The notes: a model not told the origin generated them from the letters alone. DNA of 64,000 bases from Paenibacillus cellulositrophicus (GCF_009363095.1 NZ_CP045295.1:2909501-2973500), one strand, 5' to 3'. Positions 50,925-60,215 are shown, counted from the stretch's first letter. Program-made: numbers and translations.

Positions 50925-52622
50925 TCAAGGGGCTGGTGTCTTCATGAGGTACACTCTCGCTTCATACGGCCGCAGCTTCAAATTCCCGAGATCCTCCTCC
51001 CCCTTGACGGGGTAGTTGGAGATCAGCAGCTGCTTGGCCTCCGGCACGAGCTCCGCCGGCAGCTTCAGCACCGGCTCGCCTCCGAAAAAGTTCAGGATGA
51101 CCAGGAGACACTGGTCCTCCAGCGTCCGGGTATACACATACAGCTCCTTGTCGAGCGGAAGCAGCAGCTTGTATTCGCCGTACACGATCACTTCATGCTG
51201 CTTGCGGAGGGCGATAAGCTTTTTATAGTAATGGTAGATCGAATTCGGATCCTTAATCGCATCCTCCACATTAATCAGGGGATAGTTCGAGTTCACCTCG
51301 ATCCACGGCGTGCCCCGTGTAAAGCCTGCATGGTCCCCATTGGTCCACTGCATCGGCGTACGGGCGTTGTCCCGGCTTTTTTTCCAAATCGCCTGCATGA
51401 CCTGCTCTTCGGGCACGCCCTGATCCAGCTGCTCCTCATAGTAATTCAGTGTTTCCACGTCACGGTAGTCATCGATCGAGGCGAAGGCGATGTTCGTCAT
51501 GCCGATCTCCTCGCCTTGGTAAATATACGGCGTGCCTTCGAGCGTGTGCAGGAAGGTCGCCAGCATCTTCGCCGACTCCACCCGGTATTTCTGGTCGTCC
51601 CCGAACCGGGACACCGATCTCGGCTGGTCATGATTGCACCAATAATTCGCGTTCCAGCCCTTGTCGTGCAGCACCGTCTGCCACCCGCTGATGACCTTTT
51701 TCAGCTCAAGCAGGTTCCAGGGACGAATATCCCACTTGCCGGAGCCAGAAGAACCCGCATCGAGCTGCATATGCTCGAACTGGAACACCATGTTCAGCTC
51801 GTTGCGCGTATCCCCGACATAGCTGAGCGCCTGCTCCGGACCCAGACCCGACGTCTCGCCGACGGTCATGATGTCGTAGTGGAACAGTACCCGTTCATAC
51901 AGGTTGCTCAGCAGGGTGTGCACATTTTCCAGGTTGGAAAACAGCTCATACGCGCGCACCGTCGGCAGCTGGTCCGGGTTGTCCCCGTCCGGCAGGCCGA
52001 CCGCCTTGACAATATGCGCGATTGCGTCGAACCGGAAGCCGTCCACGCCTTTTTTGAGCCACCATTCCACCATTTCATGCATGCTGTCGATCACCTTCTG
52101 ATTTTCCCAGTTCAGGTCCGGCTGGTGCTTGGAGTACAGATGGAGATAATACTCGCCTGTCTTCTCGTCGTATTCCCAGACCGAGCCGCTGAAATAGGAC
52201 TCCCAGTTGTTCGGCGGATGTCCGTCTTTGCCTTTGCGCCATATATAAAAATCCCGTTTCGGATTATCCTTGCTCGACCGCGACTCGACAAACCATGGAT
52301 GCTCGTCCGAGGTATGGTTCAGGACCAGATCCATCATGATTTTGAGACCGCGCGCATGCGCCTCCCGCAGCAGGCGGTCAAACTCCTCCATCGTGCCGAA
52401 CTCGTCCATAATGTCGCAGTAGTCGCTGATATCGTATCCGTTATCGTGATTGGGGGACTTGTAGATCGGGCAGATCCAGATCACGTCGACCCCCAGGTCC
52501 TTCAAGTAATCCAGTCTCGATATAATACCGAGCAGATCCCCCTTGCCGTCACCGTTCGTGTCGAGGAAGCTGATCGGATAGATTTGATACACTACGGCTT
52601 CTTTCCACCATTTTTTGTTCAT
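50925..52622 (-). CDS. GH13 alpha-glucosidase (oligo-1,6-glucosidase family)
   Basis: 565-aa cytoplasmic glycoside hydrolase of family 13, subfamily 31-like. Conserved regions: DLVLNHTSDEHPWF, nucleophile Asp in GFRFDAIAHIVK, acid/base Glu in MTVGETSGL and the third acid in CNHDQPRSVSRFG. QIYPISFLDTNGDGKGDLLG at the N-terminus is typical. It releases glucose from short alpha-glucosides; the linkage preference is not certain. GGAGCAGGTT precedes the ATG. It is monocistronic and divergent from the ArsB-type gene. Confidence 0.93.
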   Translation of the reverse strand: MNKKWWKEAVVYQIYPISFLDTNGDGKGDLLGIISRLDYLKDLGVDVIWICPIYKSPNHDNGYDISDYCDIMDEFGTMEEFDRLLREAHARGLKIMMDLVLNHTSDEHPWFVESRSSKDNPKRDFYIWRKGKDGHPPNNWESYFSGSVWEYDEKTGEYYLHLYSKHQPDLNWENQKVIDSMHEMVEWWLKKGVDGFRFDAIAHIVKAVGLPDGDNPDQLPTVRAYELFSNLENVHTLLSNLYERVLFHYDIMTVGETSGLGPEQALSYVGDTRNELNMVFQFEHMQLDAGSSGSGKWDIRPWNLLELKKVISGWQTVLHDKGWNANYWCNHDQPRSVSRFGDDQKYRVESAKMLATFLHTLEGTPYIYQGEEIGMTNIAFASIDDYRDVETLNYYEEQLDQGVPEEQVMQAIWKKSRDNARTPMQWTNGDHAGFTRGTPWIEVNSNYPLINVEDAIKDPNSIYHYYKKLIALRKQHEVIVYGEYKLLLPLDKELYVYTRTLEDQCLLVILNFFGGEPVLKLPAELVPEAKQLLISNYPVKGEEDLGNLKLRPYEARVYLMKTPAP

Positions 52623-52669
52623 AACCTGCTCCTTACGTGCTCCATTTTGTGCCGGATATCCGACGGTTG

Positions 52670-52698
52670 TTTACAAGATCGCGCGAACACTTTATAAT
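52670..52698 (+). promoter_or_regulatory. Predicted promoter of the ArsB/NhaD-type gene
   Basis: TTTACA at 52670-52675, 17-nt spacer and TATAAT at 52693-52698; the resulting transcript has a leader of about 305 nt. Confidence 0.65.
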
Positions 52699-52702
52699 TA
52701 TT

Positions 52703-52723
52703 GTAAACCGATTTCCGGTTTAC
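52703..52723. promoter_or_regulatory. Palindrome at the predicted transcription start
   Basis: GTAAACCG-ATTTC-CGGTTTAC, a perfect 8-bp inverted repeat centred just after the predicted start site. It could be an operator for the divergent GH13 and transporter genes or a 5' RNA hairpin. Confidence 0.45.
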
Positions 52724-52775
52724 CTTTCAGAATGAGAGCAAGTTTTTACATTTCAATCAAATAGAATTCAATTGG

Positions 52776-52813
52776 AGGAGCCTGCCATGTGCGGGCTCCT
52801 TTTGTCTTTTTTT
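52776..52813 (+). terminator. Attenuator-like terminator in the transporter leader
   Basis: AGGAGCCTGC / GCGGGCTCCT, a 10-bp stem with one U-G pair and a 5-nt loop, followed by a T-rich stretch. It lies 200 nt before the transporter start codon and is enclosed by the inverted repeat GAATGAGAG (52730-52738) / CTCTCATTC (52816-52824). Confidence 0.75.
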
Positions 52814-53011
52814 CCCTCTCATTCGTTGTGCGGGTCCGCCATGCACTCCTCCATCCTGATGTAAAGGAGGATAGACGCGTTGATTTTAAAGTCCCGGTAA
52901 AAAATGTTGAGATCTGGATACGCTATACGGCATGGAAATCTCTACTCAAAGAAACCAAACCCGGGCTGCATGATTCAGGATTCGCACATATACAGGATGG
53001 GGAGGCACGCT

Positions 53012-54292
53012 ATGGAACACCAAGCAATACTGGCTATTGGTATTTTTCTCATAGTTTACGCATTTATTATCGCGGAAAAAATTCACCGGACGATCGTGGC
53101 GATGATCGGCGGTGCGCTCATGGTCATATTCGGCATCGTGAGCCAGGAAACCGCGATTCATCATATCGATTTCAACACGCTCGGCCTGCTCGTCGGCATG
53201 ATGATCATCGTCAATATCACAGCAGAGACGGGATTATTCAAATTCATTGCCGTATGGGCAGCGAAAAAGGCCAAGGGCCGGCCCGTCGCCATCATGGTCG
53301 CGCTGATTCTGATTACCGCAATCGGATCGGCGTTTCTCGACAACGTGACCACCGTTCTGCTTATGGTGCCCGTCACGCTCAGCATTACCCGGCAGCTGCG
53401 GGTTAACCCGACACCGTTTCTGATCACCCAGATCATGGCGTCCAACGTCGGCGGTACCGCCACCCTGATCGGCGACCCGCCCAACATTATGATCGGCAGC
53501 GCGGTGAAGGAGCTGACTTTTGTCGCCTTTATCAATAACTTGACGCCCATTGCGGTGATCATTCTCGCCGTATTTATTCCGCTATTCATTCTCATGTTCC
53601 GCAAGCAGATCAAGACGACGCCGGAACTGATGCAGAGCATTATGGATCTGGATGAAAAAGAGCTGCTCACCGACCGCAAGCTCCTGATCAAATGCCTGAC
53701 GGTGATGGGTCTGACGATCATCGGCTTCTTCCTTCACCAGCTGGTTCACCTTGAGTCGGCCACCGTCGCCCTCGCCGGTGCTTTCCTGCTGCTTCTGCTG
53801 ACAGGCGAGCATATGCTGGAGGAGGCTTTTGCCAAGGTCGAATGGCCGACAATCTTTTTCTTCGTGGGATTGTTCGTGCTGGTGGCCGGCCTGATCGAAA
53901 CAGGGGTCATCGCCACCCTGGCGGAAAAGGCTACCGATCTCACCGGCGGTGATGTCGCGGCAACGTCGATGCTTATCCTGTGGATGAGCGCGATCGCGTC
54001 CGCTTTTATCGACAACATTCCGTTTGTCGCGACCATGATCCCGATGATCCAGGACATGGGCAGCCTCGGCATCAGCAATTTGGAGCCGGTGTGGTGGAGC
54101 TTGGCTCTGGGCGCCTGCTTGGGAGGCAACGGCTCCCTGATCGGTGCGAGCGCCAACCTGATCGTGGCTGGCATGGCCGCCAAGGAAGGATATCCGATCA
54201 AGTTCGCCCAGTTTCTGAAGCTCGGTTTTCCGATGATGCTGCTGTCCATCGTTCTGGCCAGCGCATACGTGTATCTTCGGTATTTGATGTAG
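53012..54292 (+). CDS. ArsB/NhaD-family ion transporter
   Basis: A 426-aa integral membrane protein with 11-12 spans of the ion-transporter superfamily. Diagnostic repeats are FLDNVTTVLLMVPVTLSI with NVGGTATLIGDPPNIMIGS in the first half, and AFIDNIPFVATMIPMI with GACLGGNGSLIGASANLI in the second. Members move arsenite or sodium; no arsR or arsC lies nearby, so sodium or another ion is as likely. The start at 53012 (GGGGAGG upstream) begins MEHQAILAIGIF. In-frame upstream codons lie in a non-conserved leader. Confidence 0.9.
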   Translation: MEHQAILAIGIFLIVYAFIIAEKIHRTIVAMIGGALMVIFGIVSQETAIHHIDFNTLGLLVGMMIIVNITAETGLFKFIAVWAAKKAKGRPVAIMVALILITAIGSAFLDNVTTVLLMVPVTLSITRQLRVNPTPFLITQIMASNVGGTATLIGDPPNIMIGSAVKELTFVAFINNLTPIAVIILAVFIPLFILMFRKQIKTTPELMQSIMDLDEKELLTDRKLLIKCLTVMGLTIIGFFLHQLVHLESATVALAGAFLLLLLTGEHMLEEAFAKVEWPTIFFFVGLFVLVAGLIETGVIATLAEKATDLTGGDVAATSMLILWMSAIASAFIDNIPFVATMIPMIQDMGSLGISNLEPVWWSLALGACLGGNGSLIGASANLIVAGMAAKEGYPIKFAQFLKLGFPMMLLSIVLASAYVYLRYLM

Positions 54293-54422
54293 CGGCCGAA
54301 GGCAATGGGGGCGATGGTGTTGCTGCAGATTGGGGGCAGCTGGTGGCACTGATTCTTCTAGGCAAGGACATGACAGCCCCTGGAAGCAGCGCAAATTGAC
54401 ACGTGCGAAGGAGGATCAACTT

Positions 54423-54710
54423 ATGCTGGAGTATCGTTACGACCCGAGCATCATTCAGATTACGGAAAGCGTCAATGAGCAGGACGCAGAGTTCCGCATC
54501 CGGCTGCTGCAGGAAGAGCCTTATCTGGCTCGGCTCAAGCAGATCAGGCGCTTTTTCGAGGACAATGATATCTACACGGACGCCTTGTTTTATGTCTATA
54601 AAAATCACGAGTACGGTGCGATCGTACGGAAGGAATACTACGTGGACTTCGTGCTGGCGCTGATGAAGCATCAGCTGCTGCAAAGCGTGGAGTGGAAGCC
54701 TTCGCCTTAG
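54423..54710 (+). CDS. Small conserved-looking protein, unknown function
   Basis: 95 aa, acidic and helical, beginning MLEYRYDPSIIQITESVNEQ. No membrane span or recognised motif. AAGGAGGATC precedes the ATG, and a strong terminator follows. It lies 130 bp after the transporter in the same direction, so it may be in its transcript. Confidence 0.65.
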   Translation: MLEYRYDPSIIQITESVNEQDAEFRIRLLQEEPYLARLKQIRRFFEDNDIYTDALFYVYKNHEYGAIVRKEYYVDFVLALMKHQLLQSVEWKPSP

Positions 54711-54748
54711 GGCCTCTGCCCGCTGGCGGTGCGTTCGCTGTTAGTCAA

Positions 54749-54800
54749 ATGAGAAGCCGCCCGGCTTGCTCCTTTCGAGCAGAGACCGGCGGCTTCTTTT
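54749..54800 (+). terminator. Terminator between the small protein and coiled-coil genes
   Basis: AGAAGCCGCC / GGCGGCTTCT with inner GCTC/GAGC stem, followed by TTTT. Confidence 0.85.
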
Positions 54801-54852
54801 CACGCGCTTATGATGTTTCGTTCAACATAGCGCTCTTTTACAGGGCGTGATG

Positions 54853-55782
54853 CTACTCCGCCAACTCAATGATCGACTCGTATTTCCGCTTCGTATCCGC
54901 CAGCCGGGTATCGAGGCGTGAATACTCCCCCTCTAATCGGCGGACAATCCGCTCCACCTCGGATATTTTCTCTTGCACCTCGTCCTGGGTATCCCGGATT
55001 CTCCCCTGCACGAGCCAGTCGGATATAAAGCCATCGAAGAAATAATCAGAAAATTTCAGAAAGCTCCCGATCCCGATTTCGATATCCAGCGCCATCTGCA
55101 CATCCTTCAGCTCTTTGCCGAACCGGCGCAGGCTGAACTGCGCTGATTCAATGTGCTCCATCGCCTCGTCAATATGGCTGTGCTTCATATGCGTGGAGAT
55201 CATGCCGCCGCCGAGCATGTCGTAGGTGCCCCAATTCCCGGCCGAGCCCAAACTGTCATCCGCCCGTTCCAGGTCCTCCAGTACGGCCTCGCCCGCACGC
55301 ACCGCTTCTTTCAATTCCTTGAGCTGGACCGACAGGTCGGCCTGTTCTTCGGCGAGTCCCGCCAGCTCGGCGTTGTTCTGTAAAATCACTTTTTCTTTCT
55401 CGTCCAGAATCTTCTCATATTCAAACTCCGCGTAACGAACCTCCTGGAACTTCCGCTCCAGCTCCTGCAGTTCGTTTTGGATATCAACTACGCTGCGGGC
55501 AGCCATATCGTATTTCGCCTTGACCTCCAGCACTTCCAGCTGCTCCCGCTCCAGCTTCTCCTCTTTCCGGCCGATCATGCTGTAAAACAAACCGGAGAGC
55601 GAAGTCCCCGCCAGGCGCTCCACGTCCTTCTCCTCATCGGCCAGCCTGAGCTTCCAGCGCTCGGCTTCGTCCTGCTGCTCTCTCAGCTCCCGCGACAGTC
55701 CCTGCATCCGGTTTTCATACTTCGTTTTGTTCCGGATGTCCTCTTTCAGCTTGGTCAACTGACGGTTGGCTTCTTCAAACAT
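54853..55782 (-). CDS. Coiled-coil protein, unknown function
   Basis: 309 aa, almost entirely charged helix. Two long coiled-coil segments (~1-165 and ~275-309) flank a less polar middle (DMLGGGMISTHMKHSHIDEA and SFLKFSDYFFDGFISDWL). No signal peptide or ATPase motif. GGAGGGAACG precedes the ATG at 55782. A structural or scaffolding role is possible, but nothing more can be said. Confidence 0.65.
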   Translation of the reverse strand: MFEEANRQLTKLKEDIRNKTKYENRMQGLSRELREQQDEAERWKLRLADEEKDVERLAGTSLSGLFYSMIGRKEEKLEREQLEVLEVKAKYDMAARSVVDIQNELQELERKFQEVRYAEFEYEKILDEKEKVILQNNAELAGLAEEQADLSVQLKELKEAVRAGEAVLEDLERADDSLGSAGNWGTYDMLGGGMISTHMKHSHIDEAMEHIESAQFSLRRFGKELKDVQMALDIEIGIGSFLKFSDYFFDGFISDWLVQGRIRDTQDEVQEKISEVERIVRRLEGEYSRLDTRLADTKRKYESIIELAE

Positions 55783-55972
55783 AACGTTCCCTCCGTTTCC
55801 AGTCTGCGATCTGTTGTTATATGTAATAAACGTCATAGCATGCCGCGAAGTTTCATGGAAAGTTCAGCATGCAGCAAAAGCCTTACGTGATCCAGCTGCT
55901 GCCAAAGTGGATTTTATCCGCAAAAATCGCTATGATTAAACCAGATTGCACAAAGGAGTGAACCTCAATTTC

Positions 55973-56728
55973 ATGAAACTGAAGACATTCACGCTTCCGC
56001 TCGTGCTCGTGCTGACAGCGGCGCTTGCGCTTGGCGGATGCGGCAAGAAAAACAGCGACGAGGACGCGTCGAAAGACACATCCGGAGGACAAACGACAGA
56101 GCAGACGACGGACCAGACTTCCGGCAATTCGTCATCGTCCGGTACGACAGGATCGGATTCCTCCACGGACAGCTCGACCTCGGCTTCCGGTCAGCAGCAG
56201 AAGAGCTGGACAAGCCCGCCTGCTATGCAGATCGACCAGAACAAAAAGTACGAGGCTGAAGTCAAAACGTCCAAAGGCACGTTTACGATCGAGCTGTTCG
56301 CCAAGGACGCACCGAAGACGGTCAACAACTTCGTATTCCTGTCCAAGGAAGGCTTTTACAACGGGGTCATTTTCCACCGGATCATCGAATCGTTCATGGT
56401 ACAGACCGGTGACCCGACCGGAACAGGCTCCGGCGGACCAGGATACTCTTTCGAGGATGAGAAAACGAAGTATAAATACGAGCCGGGCATCGTCGCCATG
56501 GCCAACGCCGGACCGGATACGAACGGCAGCCAGTTCTTTATCTGTACCGGTGCGGACAGCGATTATTTGAACCAACAGCCGAACTACACCATTTTCGGTA
56601 AAGTTACAAAGGGTATGGATGTCGTGATGAAGATCGCCAAAACACCGGTCACCGTCGGACCTAGCGGCGAGGAAAGCACCCCGACCGAGAAAGTTACGAT
56701 CGACGGCGTCACGATTACTGAGAAATAA
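55973..56728 (+). CDS. Cyclophilin-type peptidyl-prolyl isomerase lipoprotein
   Basis: 251 aa. Lipobox LALGGC after the signal peptide, a Ser/Thr/Asp-rich linker (~25-85) and a cyclophilin domain: VIFHRIIESFMVQTGDPTG, PGIVAMANAGPDTNGSQFFI and TIFGKVTKGMDVV. It catalyses proline isomerisation during folding of exported proteins at the outer membrane face. The ATG at 55973 has AAAGGAG at long spacing. Confidence 0.93.
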   Translation: MKLKTFTLPLVLVLTAALALGGCGKKNSDEDASKDTSGGQTTEQTTDQTSGNSSSSGTTGSDSSTDSSTSASGQQQKSWTSPPAMQIDQNKKYEAEVKTSKGTFTIELFAKDAPKTVNNFVFLSKEGFYNGVIFHRIIESFMVQTGDPTGTGSGGPGYSFEDEKTKYKYEPGIVAMANAGPDTNGSQFFICTGADSDYLNQQPNYTIFGKVTKGMDVVMKIAKTPVTVGPSGEESTPTEKVTIDGVTITEK

Positions 56729-56773
56729 ACCAGTGCGAAGCCGCACGCTTGTACGGCGCAGCACATCATGATA

Positions 56774-56818
56774 CAACAAAGAACCGTTCGCCCCTGAGGG
56801 TGGACGGTTCTTTGTTTG
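56774..56818 (+). terminator. Terminator after the cyclophilin gene
   Basis: CAAAGAACCGT / ACGGTTCTTTG stem, 11 bp, followed by TTTG. Confidence 0.82.
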
Positions 56819-56968
56819 ACCGCGCATAAATCTCCTGTCCAGGTCATGCTTCAGCAGGCTTGTTCATATTGTAAATTAAATAAGAACAAGCCCGACGGCT
56901 GCGGAGGTTCACCGGTATGAACCCGGGGGAAACCATAACATCTCAGCCGCTGGCAGCAGGAGGACTAT

Positions 56969-57703
56969 GTGAACGCAATGATTCTGGGAAGCCTCGCGAC
57001 TTCCCTATGTACGGCGGCGGGAGCCCTTCCCGCCCTGCTGTTTTCGAATATCAGCCACCGGGGCAGAGACAGCCTGCTCGCTTTCACGGCAGGCATCATG
57101 GTCGCCGCTTCGACGTACGGGCTGATTCCGTCATCCCTCAAGCTGTCGAACCTATGGGTGCTGACGATTGGCATCCTCCTTGGTACGGTGACCTTGACCC
57201 TGATGGAGCTGCTCATCCCGCACACGGACCCGGCCCATGATATCAAGCGGAGCGACAGCACGCAGACGGGATCCTGGATGTTTCTGTCGGCCATGGCGCT
57301 GCACAATTTACCCGAAGGGCTGTCGGTCGGCGTCAGCTACGGCAGTCCCGACCAGGAGGTGGGGACGATCGTCGCGCTGAGCATCGGCCTGCAAAACATC
57401 CCCGAAGGCTTTCTGACCGCGCTCTACCTCGTTACCCACGGCATGCGAAGGCGGTACGCCTTCCTTCTCGCCGCGCTTACGGGCGGGCTGGAGTTCCTCT
57501 CCTGCTGGGCCGGGCTGAAATTTACCGCTTCCTTCGCCGGTATCGTCCCGTACGGATTGGCTTTTGCCGCTGGCGCCATGCTGTTCGTCGTATATAAAGA
57601 GCTCATCCCGGAGAGCCACGGGGACGGCAACGAGCGGGCTTCGACCTTTTCTTTTATTTTCGGCCTGCTCTCCATGATTGCCATGACGCATTTGCTCGGT
57701 TAA
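56969..57703 (+). CDS. ZIP-family metal transporter
   Basis: 244 aa with about eight spans. The metal-binding helix motifs HNLPEGLSVGVSYG and LQNIPEGFLTALYLV are typical of ZIP (ZupT-like) importers of zinc and other divalent metals. The loop between spans 3 and 4 is short with His-Thr-Asp-Pro-Ala-His. GTG start at 56969 preceded by AGGAGGACT. Confidence 0.93.
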   Translation: MNAMILGSLATSLCTAAGALPALLFSNISHRGRDSLLAFTAGIMVAASTYGLIPSSLKLSNLWVLTIGILLGTVTLTLMELLIPHTDPAHDIKRSDSTQTGSWMFLSAMALHNLPEGLSVGVSYGSPDQEVGTIVALSIGLQNIPEGFLTALYLVTHGMRRRYAFLLAALTGGLEFLSCWAGLKFTASFAGIVPYGLAFAAGAMLFVVYKELIPESHGDGNERASTFSFIFGLLSMIAMTHLLG

Positions 57704-57706
57704 GCG

Positions 57707-58240
57707 TCATGGCTTTCGCATTTTCCAAACCGCCCAGGCACTGATTCCATACATGACGGCACTGGCATAAAATAAGGCGTCGATCGTCAGCCAGTCGATC
57801 AGGTAACCGCCGAGAATGACGGCGAAGCCGGATGCGGCTGAGGTCCAGAAATGATAAGAACCAATCACAGGCCCCCGCTCCCCTTGGACTGTATGATCGG
57901 CAAGCAGCAGGCGTTCGCTCATCTTTTGCATCGCACTGCAGCACCCCATGACCAGTTGGAGCAACAGTACCCACGCATAAGATTCGACCCAGGGGAATGC
58001 CAGCATCGCCAGCATCATGCCAAGGGAGCTGACGAGCAGCACCCGGTGTCCGCTGTGGTCGATCCTTGGGGCCAGCCATTGGGAGAACGCCGCGGAGCTG
58101 ATTGTAAACACGGCAAAAGCCAGTCCGTATTTGGCATAGCTGTTGCCCAGATTTTTCAGAAACAAGAGATAATAAGGATAAATCATGCCGGAAGCAAGCG
58201 TCACCAAGCTTTGGGAACGGATCAGCCACCTCATGTTCAT
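57707..58240 (-). CDS. Half-size MFS-like membrane protein
   Basis: 177 aa with about six predicted spans. It shows an MFS-like start (MRWLIRSQSLVTLASGMIYP) and a loop with WLAPRIDHSGHRVLLVSS resembling motif A. A full MFS protein is about 400 aa, so this is a natural half-transporter that would need to dimerise, or a relic. It lies 3 bp after the FAD oxidoreductase gene in the marR operon. Confidence 0.75.
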   Translation of the reverse strand: MNMRWLIRSQSLVTLASGMIYPYYLLFLKNLGNSYAKYGLAFAVFTISSAAFSQWLAPRIDHSGHRVLLVSSLGMMLAMLAFPWVESYAWVLLLQLVMGCCSAMQKMSERLLLADHTVQGERGPVIGSYHFWTSAASGFAVILGGYLIDWLTIDALFYASAVMYGISAWAVWKMRKP

Positions 58241-58243
58241 GGC

Positions 58244-59680
58244 CTACTCCCCTTTGTATTGTTCATAAAAATAGTTCATAAAAAGGTGCTGTGGATCGTA
58301 CTCATCCTTTTTCCGAAAAAAATCGTCGTACCCAGGATAGGCCCGTCTAAACTGCTCGACCGTAGGGTATGCCGCATAAGGCAGATAATAGGTTCCACCC
58401 TTATACTCCACTTCATCGATCAGATCCCGGATTCCTTCCCTTACTTGCACCTGCCCTTGCTCAGATAACGGTACGTGAAACAGGCATACAAGGGCAAACA
58501 TGTCTTCTTGGGCATAGGAGAGAACGGCTTCGCGATCCTCCTCGACATAACGGACGGTAATATTCAGCAAATTAAGCTTGTGATCGCGCACGATATCTTT
58601 CATCCCGTGAACGAAATCCGCAAATTGATCCACCGGAATAAAATACTCCTGCAGCAGATCATTCGCACCGGGCTGGCCGTATTCCATAAATTCGCTCTCG
58701 GAGCGCATGGCATTGTTTCGGCTGATCGCCTTATTTTGCTGCTTGGTAAAGTACAGCTTCTGCAAAGACCAGAACGCGTTCTTTCCCCAATCGCTGCTCC
58801 GGTTCAGACTGAACATCATTTTGCTAGGAATGACGCCCTGCTCGCGTGTCCGGAGCTTATCGTAATCTTCCAGCGGAAGCGCAGAATCTGCCGTATAATT
58901 GATCGCATACATGTCCGTCAAGAAACGGTCCGGGGCAACTGAAATTCTAGCAATATGCATTCTCACATCGGGATCGCCAAGTACATTCTCCTGAAAATAC
59001 CGGCTGTAATCCTCAACCTTTATCGCCTCATTCTCCATCCGGTAAGCTTCATCTTCCGTCAAATTCAGCGTCACATCCAGGATCATGCCGAACAGGCCGT
59101 ACCCGCCGAGCGCCAGCCGAAATAATTCCGGGTTCTCTTCTCTGCTGACACTGCGGATTTGACCGTCTGCGGTCAGCAGCCGAAACGAATCCACGCTGCC
59201 AATCAGGGAGCCGCTTCGGATGTCGCGTCCATGCGCATTTACGCTAATGGAGCCGCCGACGGTAAATATATTTTGCGACTGCATCGTCTTCACGGACAAA
59301 TGGTACGGATTAACGGCCTTCTGGACCTTCTCCCACGTGGCCCCCGCCTGTACACGGATTTGCCGCTGATCCGGATCGACCGACAGGACCTGATTATAAT
59401 CGGTCATATCGATGACAATCCCGTCCTTATAATAGGTATGCCCTCCCTGACTGTGACGCTGGCCCGCAATGGATACGGTAAGGTGCTTCTCCTTTGCCTC
59501 CTGAAGCAGCCGGACCAGCTGCTCCTCCTCCTTGCCTTTGACCACCCTGTCAACCTTAACGGGATGAAGCCGGCTGTAGTCGGTAATGAGATAAGGGTTC
59601 TGGTCCGGCGTATCGGTGCGGATATATTCATACACGCAAAGAATGACTAACAGCAGCAGCACCGCTCCCCTCTTCGCCAT
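58244..59680 (-). CDS. FAD-binding oxidase, aldonolactone/VAO family, membrane-anchored
   Basis: 478 aa. An N-terminal hydrophobic anchor (AVLLLLVILCVYEYI) is followed by a PCMH-type FAD domain: VSIAGQRHSQGGHTYY, GGSISVNAHGRD and GGYGLFGMILDVTL. The C-terminal cap ends in DEYDPQHLFMNYFYEQY. Family members oxidise sugar lactones or alditols with oxygen or another acceptor. The substrate is unknown. It lies 3 bp after marR. Confidence 0.87.
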   Translation of the reverse strand: MAKRGAVLLLLVILCVYEYIRTDTPDQNPYLITDYSRLHPVKVDRVVKGKEEEQLVRLLQEAKEKHLTVSIAGQRHSQGGHTYYKDGIVIDMTDYNQVLSVDPDQRQIRVQAGATWEKVQKAVNPYHLSVKTMQSQNIFTVGGSISVNAHGRDIRSGSLIGSVDSFRLLTADGQIRSVSREENPELFRLALGGYGLFGMILDVTLNLTEDEAYRMENEAIKVEDYSRYFQENVLGDPDVRMHIARISVAPDRFLTDMYAINYTADSALPLEDYDKLRTREQGVIPSKMMFSLNRSSDWGKNAFWSLQKLYFTKQQNKAISRNNAMRSESEFMEYGQPGANDLLQEYFIPVDQFADFVHGMKDIVRDHKLNLLNITVRYVEEDREAVLSYAQEDMFALVCLFHVPLSEQGQVQVREGIRDLIDEVEYKGGTYYLPYAAYPTVEQFRRAYPGYDDFFRKKDEYDPQHLFMNYFYEQYKGE

Positions 59681-59683
59681 CGC

Positions 59684-60157
59684 CTACCATACAGGGCGCA
59701 GTGGGTGCTGTAGATCCTCTTCGTTGACGTTTTCGATAATGTGCTTCAAATCCTGCTGCAGCATCTTCATATGGTCGCTTCCGATCATCCGGGCCCAGCG
59801 CTGCTCAATCTCTTTGTAGATGTTCTCCTTCGTCCGTACCAGCGACCAGCCGCGTTCGGTCAGGACGACCATCTTGCCCCGGCCGTCGGAAGGGTGGGGC
59901 TTGCGCGCGACATAGCCGCACTCTTCCAGGTAGTCGAGCATTTGACTGACGGCCTGCTTCGATATGCCCAGGTGCGCTACGAGCGTCTTGGCCGTCGCCC
60001 CATCCGGCATCAAGCCCTGGAACAAAAAGCTGTGCGCCGGCCGCACATCGCCGAACCCCGCCTCCTTCAGGCGGTTATGAAGCTCCTGGTTCATCGCGCT
60101 GAAGGAGAGCGATAACAGGGAAGCCAAATCTTGATTATATGGGAACGTTTTGGACAT
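59684..60157 (-). CDS. MarR-family transcriptional regulator
   Basis: 157 aa winged helix. Recognition region LVAHLGISKQAVSQMLDYLEECGYVARKPHPSDGRG and wing KMVVLTERG are clear. AAGGAGTTG precedes the start. It heads an operon with the FAD oxidase and half-MFS genes and probably represses itself through the palindrome at 60196-60210. Confidence 0.94.
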   Translation of the reverse strand: MSKTFPYNQDLASLLSLSFSAMNQELHNRLKEAGFGDVRPAHSFLFQGLMPDGATAKTLVAHLGISKQAVSQMLDYLEECGYVARKPHPSDGRGKMVVLTERGWSLVRTKENIYKEIEQRWARMIGSDHMKMLQQDLKHIIENVNEEDLQHPLRPVW

Positions 60158-60186
60158 GGTTGTACAACTCCTTGCTGTCTTAAAGG

Positions 60187-60215
60187 AATAAATTGGTCAG
60201 TTAGATTGACTTCAA
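60187..60215 (-). promoter_or_regulatory. marR promoter with operator between -35 and -10
   Basis: On the minus strand TTGAAG, 17-nt spacer and TTTATT. The inverted repeat GTCA-N7-TGAC (60196-60210) fills the spacer, an ideal position for autorepression. The rest of the 309-bp gap to 60466 holds the serpin promoter region, with no clear boxes seen. Confidence 0.5.

Noticed and set aside
52880..53011. A broken N-terminal extension of the ArsB/NhaD protein
   Set aside because: The upstream TTG is in frame but a TAA follows after six codons, and family members start at the position corresponding to 53012; a leader fits better than a mutation.
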